Shown here: in pieces, positions 1 through 8,459 of the stretch
Layout of the letters: every line of letters begins with the position of its first letter
Position numbering within the stretch: the first letter of the stretch is position 1
DNA from: Pseudoips prasinana
Taxonomy: Eukaryota; Arthropoda; Insecta; Lepidoptera; Nolidae
DNA length: 64,000 nucleotides
Reading direction: 5' to 3'
Assembly: GCA_951640165.1 (NCBI GenBank)
Contig: OX621251.1
Location: 31,644,893 to 31,708,892, forward strand
The notes under the pieces: generated by a model
What the model was told of the DNA's origin: nothing
Database searches by the model: none
Seen by the model: the letters and a program-made list of their open reading frames with translations, nothing else
Program-made: the position numbers and the translations under genes

Positions 1-349
1 GCAAATTAAATTATTACTGTAACTATAAGTACAGTAATTTGTACTATTACTCACATACTATTACAGAATAATAAATGATTTTAGTTGCATAATTGACGTT
101 CGACGTTTTGTTATAACTAATCGTGAAGAGGAGCGAGAGGTTCATCGCCGAACGAGTCGTAGGTGGTTTAAACTACGGATGTTCGTCGCAGGTAGGGCAT
201 TGTGGAACACTAGTTTTGCATCGGTATCGGTAGCTGAATTACGGATGGTAACGTTGGTCCAATGACGGATCGTAAAATAAAGGAACCGGGCATTAGTCTG
301 TCGTTGCTATAAACAAAGATAAGTTTACCAACTAAATTTTCTAGCACAG
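1..349. other. AT-rich intergenic sequence
   Basis: No gene, splice-flanked exon or recognisable repeat was seen. Short open frames here have no domain content. Confidence 0.4.
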
Positions 350-495
350 ACTGGCTTTTGGTGTAGTGGTTAGTGACCCTTACTGCTAATCCAGAGGTTG
401 GGGTGTCGATCCTCACCCAGGACAAATCGTTGTGTGAAGTTCTGGGTCTGGGTGTATTTATGTATAGTATATGTATGTATTTACAAATATAAAGT
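350..495 (+). repeat. tRNA-derived SINE
   Basis: An A-box-like stretch (TGTAGTGGTTAGTGACC) is followed about 35 bases later by a B-box-like stretch (GGTGTCGATCCTC), then the text 'gttctgggtctgggtgta' that recurs in a related copy near 39600. The B box is mutated and there is no cloverleaf 3' half, so this is a SINE head and not a tRNA gene. Confidence 0.65.
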
Positions 496-785
496 ATGTT
501 TATTAGCTATCCCAGTAACAAAGACTATGAACCATGACACCACCATCCCAGACATGTCCCTCCACTAACAAAGGACAAATCAACACCACAGTCGATAAAT
601 TCTGTCAGTAGTGGTCATAAATTCACGAAAATAATAATATAATGATAAATAATAAAAAATATTAAAGTGAGTAGGTAATGTTTGTATGGTGAAAATGCTG
701 CTAATCTAGTTAAAATTTATTGTGTTTTGTTAAATGAATGTTCATGTATCTTTCAGTGGCATGATAAGTGTTCATGTGATGTGTG

Positions 786-842
786 TTTTATTAATATTTT
801 AAGTTAAATGACTAGTTCATTTAACTTAAAATATTAATAAAA
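786..842. repeat. 26-bp perfect inverted repeat
   Basis: Arms at 786-811 and 817-842 are exact reverse complements around a 5-base spacer (ctagt). The stem is AT-rich. It lies just outside the repeat that begins near 849. Confidence 0.85.
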
Positions 843-848
843 AAAAAC

Positions 849-1112
849 TTGTGTGTACTTATGTACACGCGTTAGAGGTTATACTTCTTAACATACAACT
901 TGAACATAGTTATCAATTTTCATACCACCTAGAACTAACGTCATGCTGTTATTTTAACGATGCGCGCGCATCGTAAAAATTCACTCTCATACATTTTCAT
1001 ACCACCTAGAACTAACTTCATGCTGTTAAATTTTTTGGTGTCGGTGTGCGCGCGCATCGTAAAAATTCACTCTCTACATTTTTCTCCATCGCGCCAAAAG
1101 AAGTATAACTTC
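849..1112. repeat. Interspersed repeat copy 1, internally duplicated
   Basis: The same sequence occurs inverted at 12984-13172. Ends contain GTTATACTTCTT and its complement AAGAAGTATAAC. This copy carries a tandem duplication of about 80-85 bases (about 917-998 and 997-1083) that copy 2 lacks. It includes the perfect 18-bp palindrome ACGATGCGCGCGCATCGT at 957-974. It is probably a non-autonomous element of unknown class. Confidence 0.6.
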
Positions 1113-1315
1113 AAAAATTATTTATCATCAAATTAATTCACAATTTTTTATCAATTATATTAAATTTACATAATAAATAGACTTTTTATCAAATAAATTA
1201 TTTCTCATTAAAATTCCATTTGATGCACAGATATGGATCTACTTGCAACAGCAGCACCTGTATACTAGCTAACACCTAACTGTCCATCAACTTGCATGCC
1301 AATTTTGAATTTTGA

Positions 1316-1375
1316 TGGAAACCCTTGGAGGAGGCCTGTGTCCAGCAGTGCATCATTTAAGGCTGATGATGATAT
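1316..1375 (+). repeat. RTE-type LINE 3' tail remnant
   Basis: The sequence 'ggaggaggcctgtgtccagcag' followed by 'gctgatgatgatat' matches the last codons and GATGAT tail seen in better copies at 15.6 and 16.6 kb. Confidence 0.5.
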
Positions 1376-1460
1376 TATACCAACCTCGTAAATACTCTAT
1401 ACTAACTCAAGCACAATGTTGGCCTAAATATAATTACCTAAATCTTCATTTAACATAGCC

Positions 1461-3626
1461 TTTTTTTTTTTTTTTTTTTTTTTTTTGATAAGGCAGGGGG
1501 AATGCTAATGCATGCCACCCGCAAAAAGTGTCTGCGGGTGGGTATGTCGGACTCGCACCGACTAAACCTAACCTGCCGTGGACTTCTTCTGGCGCCTGAT
1601 GGGGGGAGCCCCGGGAACGCGGGTATGCTGCTCCGGTGCCCCCCTTTTGCGCCGTGTCCCAGATGGTCGGGACACGCACCCGGGGAGGACTGTGAGTTGC
1701 CCTCCCCATTTGCCGACTCCTGCCAGTACGGCACAGCGACTGTGCCACAAACAGTTCGCTGTCTTCCCGGGGCTGCTTGCATATGGCGGCAGTAGAGGAC
1801 ACTTCTCATACTGCCACCGCAACCCCGAGGGGAGTAGGGCTAACGGCTGCCGCCGCCGCCCCGACGCCTCCTCCGTCTACGAACGGGGTCGGCTCGCTCC
1901 CGATCCCGCTCGGCGGCCTCCTTCTGGAGCATGACTGCTTCGCAGAAGGAGACCACGGCGTCCCATTTGGTGGAGTCGCCAGCCAGCATCGCATACACGA
2001 CTGCTGGCGGCGAAAGATCCCGTCCGATTTCAGCGACCAGGACTCGTCTCTCGGCCTCCCAGGGCGGGCACTCCTCCAGCGTATGCTGGGCAGAGTCCAG
2101 GTCGCTCCCGCAATGGTGACAGTGTGTCGTCACTTCTCGGCCGATCCGGCACAGATACTCACCGAAACACCCGTGTCCGGTGAGTATCTGAGTCAGTCTG
2201 TAGGTGACGCAACCGCCCTTCCTTCCCACCCAGGCCTCGAGGTGAGGCAGGATAGCACCGACGGCACGTTGGCGCGCGTTCAGCCGCAACTCAAGCCTTG
2301 CGCGCCACTGTGCAAGTACGCGCCGGTGTGCTTCCCGCCTGTAGGCAACGAGCGTCTGCTCTGGCGCCTCGCCGCTCTCCCGGCGGACGCGGATTTCGGT
2401 GAAAACCGTCGCGTCGACTGCCGCCAGGAGATCAAACGGTGGAAAGCGCGCCAGGAGTGTCGCCGCCTCAAAGGATATCGTTCGATATCCTCGTGCGATC
2501 CGTATGGCCACCACACGCTGCAGGCTGTTCAAGATAGCTCTGCAGCGGGAGGCGCCCGTCAGGCGTTCAGACCAGACGGGCGCCCCATAAAGGACCATGG
2601 ATCGCACGACACCTCCGTAGAGGCGGCGGACTTCTTCCCTAGGACCCCCGAGGTTCGGCAAAAGCCGGTTTAACGCTCCGGTTACCCGGCGCACTCGGGG
2701 GGCCAGACGCTCGAAGTGCTCCTCGAAGCCCCATCGGCTGTCTAGGGTGAGGCCCAGGTACTTCATGTACCGCCCCACCCTGACCTCTGCGTCACCTACA
2801 CGCATCGACGTACTGGGTGGTTCCTCCCTACGGCGTAAGCCGTGGAACCATAGCGCCTCGGTCTTGTGAGGCGCTACCCGAAGGCCCAGTCGCGTTATGG
2901 CCGTGACGACACACGCAACACCGAGTTCGGCGAGCCGTACCGCCCGCTGGAAATTTACCTCCCGGGCTATGACGAGCGTGTCGTCCGCATAGCAGACGAC
3001 GCTCACCCCGGGAGGGAGGCTTATCCGCAGGACCGCATCGTACGCGAGGCTCCATAGCAGAGGTCCTAACACGGACCCCTGAGGAACCCCGCAGGAGAGC
3101 TCCCTCTGGATCTCAATCCCGTTCCGACCGACGAATTTAATCGTCCTGTCGCGCAAATATGCCCCGACTATACCACGGAGATAGGGAGGCACGTTATGAT
3201 GGACCAGTGCCTCCCGTATCGCCCGCCAGGGGACGGAGTTGAAGGCGTTGACGATGTCTAAGCTCACCGCCAACGCCACCTCCCCCGCCCGAACGGTGGG
3301 CTCCGACAGGGCGCGGACGCGGTTGATCGCGTCCAGCGTCGAACGTCCCTGCCGGAATCCAAACTGGCTGTCCGATAAATCGGGGCCAACGCGCGACAGA
3401 TGCTCGCTGAGACGGGCGGCTATGACACGCTCAAAGAGCTTGCCCGCCTCGTCTAGCAAGCAGATTGGTCGGAACGCCGAGGGAGAATCGGCGGTCCTGC
3501 CCGGCTTCTGCAGAAGCACAAGCCTTGCCTCTTTCCAGCAGGTGGGGAACACGGCACTACGGAGGCAACTGGTGAACAGTTGCCTCAATCGGTCCCCCAG
3601 GACTGCCAGGGCGCAAACCCACGCCC
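1461..3626 (-). mobile_element. R1-clade-type LINE, 5'-truncated, with exact target duplications
   Basis: On the minus strand the element runs from 3626 to a 26-base poly-A tail (T tract 1461-1486 on plus). The 15-bp sequence TCATTTAACATAGCC is present exactly at 1446-1460 and 3627-3641, which fixes both ends. The 5' half of the element is missing (ORF1 and endonuclease). The uninterrupted ORF, long tail and perfect duplications indicate a recent insertion. Its GC-rich 3' UTR (about 1487-1839) recurs at 18.8, 37.3 and 62.6 kb. Confidence 0.93.
1840..3626 (-). CDS. LINE ORF2, reverse transcriptase to C-terminus (5'-truncated)
   Basis: This is the C-terminal two thirds of an R1-type ORF2, which copies element RNA at a nicked chromosomal target. 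Numbering from the chance ATG in the target duplication, motif A (SLDIVNAF) is near residues 123-130, GVPQGS near 181-186 and the catalytic YADD near 214-217. A Cys-Cys-His-Cys knuckle (CHHC then H and C) sits near residues 503-520. The tail ends in eight arginines and a glycine run before TAG. There are no stops or frameshifts across about 595 codons. The N-terminal endonuclease is absent, so this copy cannot be autonomous. The first Met lies in flanking host DNA and is not a native start. A 298-codon frame on the opposite strand is a shadow of this GC-rich ORF. Confidence 0.9.
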
Positions 3627-3889
3627 TCATTTAACATAGCCTGATTTCTATCATGGTGCAAAACAAGTGATATACATCTGTTGTACTCATAAATAACAGG
3701 GTAATAGTCTCTTATCAAAGCCTAGGAGTCAACAACCAATATTATAGGTAACTATAGATAAAACTTGGATTTATTAATTATCCAAATCTAGGTCATGATA
3801 AATTGATTTAGTAATGATCAAGTAAAGTGATGATACAATTAAAGGTGGATGCATGAAGTGCTTTTCACATACTTATATGAGTTTGTATG

Positions 3890-4250
3890 AGGTTCTAGTC
3901 TCTAGCCTCAAAGTCAAAGATCAAAAATTATTTATTCTGTAAAAAAAATTACATGTATGTGGTATTGTAATTTTTTTTAACCCTACCATGCAGTGCATGA
4001 CGTGGCAGCTACTGAGAAACACTGCCAGAAAACTCAGTAGGAATCCTTTTTTTAAATAAAATATACTTAAGGTTAATTACAATCATGTGTGTTGACTCAG
4101 AACAACTCAATCCCAAGCACTTTTGTCACTTAAATAAGTAGTAATTTTGTAATATGCCCTGCTACACAATTTGGCTTTAATAATTCTTTTAAACTTATTC
4201 ATACAAAGATCTCTAATATCATTGGGCAGTTTGTTATAGAACCTTATACA
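3890..4250 (-). repeat. CR1-like LINE 3' end, decayed
   Basis: The block 'tgcagtgcatgacgtggcag' and the stretch to about 4110 match 52240-52310 closely. The following 140 bases match the C-terminal coding end seen at 52370-52500 (minus) but with frameshifts. An AAAGTCAAAG-type tail lies at about 3908-3920. Confidence 0.7.
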
Positions 4251-5090
4251 TTATATCATTCCTTCTCCCGCTTTGCTCTGGAGGGAAGTGGAACTACTTC
4301 TTTCAAACTCCTTATCTCATTCTGATTAAATTTGTTGCAGGATCCAAAACCACAAATTTACAGGAACATGCCCAAGCTTGTCCACTCAGTTTCATTTCCT
4401 TGTGTGCCACTGTTGATGCTGGCTGCAGGTGGCTATTCTGCTGTAAATTGTTGTGTGGTAATCCACATGTATACATATCTACATAACTATCGCAAATATC
4501 ATTAAAAATACAGTTCAGAATATCTATTCTCATTAGTAAACTTGAGTGTCGATTAGATGGACTGCCATCAAATAACTTAGAAGGAGCCATCAAAATGTGA
4601 AATTTTAACCATATATCTTAAAAAAAGTGTTCTTTGTCTATCTTGTTGCCCTTATTTAAATTTATTTATTTGTTAGGTTTTTATTTTCATTACCAACAGT
4701 CACACTGAACTAAAGAGATATTATTTAAAGTAACCACACCCAAAAAAAATCAAATTACAACAGTTCAGGATAACAAGGCTATTTAGATTTGTTAGCTATA
4801 GAAGGCTCATGCTCATCCAGAGAGGAATGTGAAGGGATATGTTGGGAATTTCCCTGCAAGATTTAATACAAAATGTTAAATCTGCAGTCCAACCAACCAA
4901 CATTGCCTGAAGAATTGCCAAGCTGATATAGCAGTGGGCAAGGCAGATCGCTGATAGCCCTGCTAGGGCAAATATTTTCTTGAATGGCAGCCATGTACCA
5001 GCAGATACAGGGAATTATGGTGATTTTTGGGGAGGCCTTTAACCAGTAGGGGACCTCTATTTGCTGATATGATGATGATTATTTGTTGTG
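4251..5090. other. Degenerate repeat-derived intergenic DNA
   Basis: A 93-codon minus frame (4312-4593) shows no motif I recognise and adjoins LINE debris. At 5020-5090 a worn RTE-type tail ('ggggaggcctttaacc' then 'gctgatatgatgatgatta') is visible on plus. Confidence 0.4.
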
Positions 5091-5184
5091 GTCAATAAAG
5101 TTGGTGATTATATTCATTATAATCAATAACAAGTATATTCACCAATATTACGCCTGGAATGTGTGCCACTCTTTAAACTTTTTT

Positions 5185-5365
5185 TTTTAAAGACTTCACC
5201 CCTTTAATGATATGAGTTCCTGTAATGCAGGGTACAAACATAAAGCACACCCAGACTCAGAACAACAACTTATGGATCTCACAAACTGTTGTTTTGTGTG
5301 GGATCAAACCTAGAACATGAGAGTGGCAACTGTCTTATCCACTGTGCCGCCCATGCAGTCAGTCT
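5185..5365 (-). repeat. tRNA-derived SINE, worn
   Basis: It resembles the better copies at 15155-15352 and 40535-40715: 'gacaacgcccgc..'-like start, a 'cagactcagaacaa' middle, and an anticodon-side end reading 'actgtgccgcccatgcagtc'. The B box is recognisable in reverse as 'ggatcaaacc'. Confidence 0.6.
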
Positions 5366-5411
5366 TTGGTTATAACATCACTTATGGAAATAAATAAAAT
5401 AAATAAATAAA

Positions 5412-5640
5412 TAAGGTTTTTATTCACATAGACTTTAAAAAAGCGCTTGTAAATAGTCAGAACATGTTTGTAGTAATATAGTTGTATACATTAGATATTA
5501 TTTCTAGTAACATAGATATTTAGGTACATCTTGTATGAAAACATTTATAAAATTTAATTTAATTACAGAAATGATATTTAGCTAGCTCGTATCAAGTTAT
5601 TGTCAAGAGATTGTTTAATTATTATTTACTATGTATAATT
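5412..5640 (-). repeat. LINE 3'-end repeat ('aagcgcttgtaaatagtcagaa' family)
   Basis: It matches copies at 44.5-44.7, 45.2-45.4, 45.45-45.66 and 45.9-46.0 kb. Read on minus it ends in '..gtgaataaaaacc', which is consistent with a polyadenylated LINE end. Confidence 0.6.
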
Positions 5641-5677
5641 ATCTAGGTATGCATTTAAACCGATGTTTTCAAAATAG

Positions 5678-5799
5678 GTGGCATTGATTGGTCATTCAAG
5701 GATATATCAGATGTTGATCTTCAAGAATGTGTTTTATTTCTTAACATTATGTTTACAGTTAACCTAGGATGCTTAGACTGCTTCACCAGACAAAGAGAG
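5678..5799 (+). CDS. Candidate internal exon of an unrecognised gene
   Basis: A 122-base stretch is preceded by an acceptor-like 'ttttcaaaatag' and followed by a strong donor-like 'gag|gtgagtg'. One frame is open throughout and encodes 40 residues after two leading bases, beginning GIDWSFKDISDVDLQ and ending CLDCFTRQRE; the other two frames have stops. The composition (CxxCF, alternating hydrophobics) looks protein-like but I do not recognise the family. No partner exons were found nearby on this strand. It could be a host exon whose neighbours lie beyond long introns, or a chance frame. Confidence 0.3.
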
Positions 5800-6112
5800 G
5801 TGAGTGTGAGCTTCACATGCCTAACTAAATATTACTACAAACTAAATACTTGCCCTTATGGTGTCTGAAGGTTGACTATAGTTGGTTATCAAAGTCATGA
5901 TGCATAGTAACTAAAAAGTCATTTTTATAATGTTATTGAAAACTTGCCAAACTCAAAGTAAAATTATGGCAATTTTGTCAAAAGTTTAAGTGCAGTGTGT
6001 GGTGATTTTATAAAAACAAATTCCCTATTCTATATTTGGAGGAAATGTTAGAGGATTCAGGTTGATTTCATGGATATGGCTATAAAATGGCTAATAATAC
6101 CTGAGTATTATA

Positions 6113-6273
6113 TACATATCGATGGTGAAGTGTCAATATATACTAACTACTAAAATAAGCACACACGAGTTTGAACTTTAATATACAAACTGACACTAGT
6201 TACTTTCAAAATCAATTTCGGGGGTTTTATACAGCGCAGTTAATAGGTATTGACACTTCACCATCGATATGTA
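6113..6273. mobile_element. MITE with 24-bp perfect terminal inverted repeats and TA duplication
   Basis: TIRs at 6115-6138 and 6248-6271 are exact reverse complements (outer end CATATCGATGGTGAAG). Both are bordered by TA (6113-6114, 6272-6273), the Tc1/mariner-type target duplication. The interior of about 110 bases has no coding content. Confidence 0.8.
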
Positions 6274-7357
6274 AGATAGTTTTGCCCACAAGAAGGTAAA
6301 AATTTAATTGCTACTCTATCTATTTTATTTATTTTATTGGTACAGAAACAGATTACAGATTCTATGGAGTTCTACATATTTTATGTACCTAATAAGCAAA
6401 ATTTTAACCTGTAGTCCAATTATAACTGTAAAATTAATAGTTTGAGTTTATAATGGGTTATTAGGTTTTAAATGTAGATTTTCTTTTTTAAAGCTGTTTA
6501 GTAGCATATAATAACACATATTCTATATGGACATTAATTTTCCTTCAATTTATGGTATTAAAGTACCCTGCCCTCTTCAGCATAACAATTTAAAAAAAAA
6601 ATAGATATCTATTATGTTTTGTTGATGTTGGTCAGAATTAGGGACATTATCGCTTTTTGATGCAAATAAATCAACAAAGCGACGGTGTCGCCGTCTGGTG
6701 AGGCGCGTGACGTCAACTAAAATTGACTGTTTTTAATGGCGGACCGCCATCTTGTCGCTTGACTCCTGTCAATTTACTGTCATTCAGACATTTTACAGAG
6801 AAGTCAAAGGGAATCCAATAACAATAACAAATAGAAATCTCTGTTGTATCATAATATCTAAGCCGCCACATATATGGAAAATATGAGAGATTGTGTAAAT
6901 GTAAACATGCACATATCGATCGAGGTGACGCGGATGTATCAGCGTTACGTAGGACACAAATGGTTAGGCTAAAAATAACCCCAGCACGTGCTAATTTAGT
7001 TCTAAGCACTCAGGAATACTGAAGTATATAATTAAATCACTTGAATTAGACTTCTATTGCTTGTAGTGCATAAAAAGCTAAAAACATATTAAATTTAGAC
7101 CTAGCTACGCCACTAACGATAAGCGATGTGGCGCATTGGCGCCATTTTCCTTTCGCAAGATTGCGGTCCTAGGTGACGTAACAAGTATCAATTCCTTCGG
7201 CAACCATTACTACGTGATAATTATGGGCACAGGATTAGTTTTTCATGTAATTTTCCCCCGAAAAGAGAGTTGTTTTCGTATAAATGTCACCTTGACGTAT
7301 TATGTCAATTTGACAAGCATGGCGGAAACGTGGCGTCGTTTTGATTTGGACCGGCTC
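6274..7357. other. Intergenic or intronic sequence, CpG-richer from 6650
   Basis: No supported gene. At 6736-6750 there is a compact inverted repeat ATGGCGGACCGCCAT. A 98-codon minus frame at 6713-7009 has no domain signature. If the 7360-7510 exon is real, this is its first intron. Confidence 0.35.
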
Positions 7358-7359
7358 AC

Positions 7360-7510
7360 CTCCAGGCGATGTTGATTGTTGTCTGTTTCCTACTCGAGCA
7401 CTTCTGATAATTTCTCTTGTGAGCTCCCTCACATCCTGACGCTGCTGGAAGGACGCCATGTCGGGCCGGTCGCGGTGTTCTTGTGATAGACCGGCCGTAG
7501 GTGGTAACAT
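7360..7510 (-). CDS. Candidate first coding exon of an unrecognised gene
   Basis: On minus an ATG at 7510 opens a frame of 50 codons plus one base, ending at a good donor (CTGGAG|gtgagc, GT at 7359-7358). A second in-frame ATG at 7459 has the better start context (gacATGG). The predicted N-terminus is hydrophilic and Arg/Gln-rich (for example MASFQQRQDVRELTREIIR), with no signal peptide. Upstream on minus, 7650-7735 is CpG-rich, as expected of a broadly expressed promoter. No later exon was identified in the window on this strand, so the remainder may lie below position 1 or in exons I missed. I do not recognise the protein. Confidence 0.4.
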
Positions 7511-7649
7511 CGTTGATCACTCAATCCATGCGAACACTTGTTTTCACATTCAGTCACTAATACACAATATATAATCGTCTCTGTACAGAAAAATGTTCGT
7601 CGATATCACTAAAAGTAATAAAAACAAAAGTTATTCAGCTCATCTACAC

Positions 7650-7735
7650 ACAGCAAACCGAACAGAACGCGACTGTCGCTCGGGGGACGGCGGGAAGCTA
7701 CAGCGCCGCCGCGCCTCCGTCTCTTTTACTCTCGT
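7650..7735 (-). promoter_or_regulatory. CpG-rich candidate promoter
   Basis: This is a short GC- and CpG-rich island in AT-rich surroundings ('cgctcgggggacggcggg', 'gcgccgccgcgcc'). It lies 140-225 bases upstream of the candidate start at 7510. No TATA box is evident. Confidence 0.35.
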
Positions 7736-8340
7736 GTCAAAATGTATTGTTATCCTACTCTCATAACAACGATTTGATGACAGATGCAAGTGTGCATGTC
7801 AAAACAAAGCGTGGGCTGTGCAAATGTCAAACATTCTTAACAATCACAACCGTTTTTATATACGTAGTAGCGACACCTTGAGGAATTACTATGAATTGAT
7901 ATAAAAATGGGCACAAGATATTTTAACATCGTTTTCTCCGCGACATAAACTATTGAGTACCTATCTAATAAATACAACTCGTTAACATTTAGAACTACTA
8001 CAGTAACATAAATTAATTCGAGATAATTGATGGGTAGACATTAGACTGAATGAATTCTTTCACATTTTAAATGTCTAGAAGAGCTTGGCTCCGAGCCCGG
8101 TAGATGGCAATAGACTTGACCTATTTGTGCCGTCTTTGTTTAAAAATGTGGACTCGTACTAGAATGGCCTCAAATCTCACATAGTTCTGCCTATTCCTTC
8201 AAGGAATATAATTGGTTGTTATAGTATATTGTTATTTTAGGACATTACAATCAATTGTTCATTCTCAGACGTTTATTGCTCTTTTTATTCTAGTGGGCGC
8301 TATAAGAAGTAAATAAATCTTATTAATTAATTTGTAAAAA
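7736..8340. other. Intergenic, no gene seen
   Basis: AT-rich DNA separating the candidate 7360-7510 gene from the 3' end of the yolk-type gene. No repeats with clear ends were recognised. Confidence 0.4.
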
Positions 8341-8344
8341 CCAG

Positions 8345-8354
8345 TTTATTTATT
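8345..8354 (-). terminator. Polyadenylation signal for the 8460-10217 gene
   Basis: On minus this reads AATAAATAAA, about 105 bases past the TAA stop, giving a short 3' UTR. Confidence 0.6.
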
Positions 8355-8459
8355 CGTCACTATAAAAAAATAAAATAAATAACTTATAATATACAATCTC
8401 ATGTCACCGACCACGACACAATATTAAAGAGGGACGCTAATGTATGAGACTTTCTATAT

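Noticed and set aside
1777..2673. 298-codon plus-strand ORF
   Set aside because: It is antisense to the R1-type LINE ORF2, is GC-driven, and has no domain of its own.
6713..7009. 98-codon minus ORF
   Set aside because: No homology recognised and no splice or promoter support.
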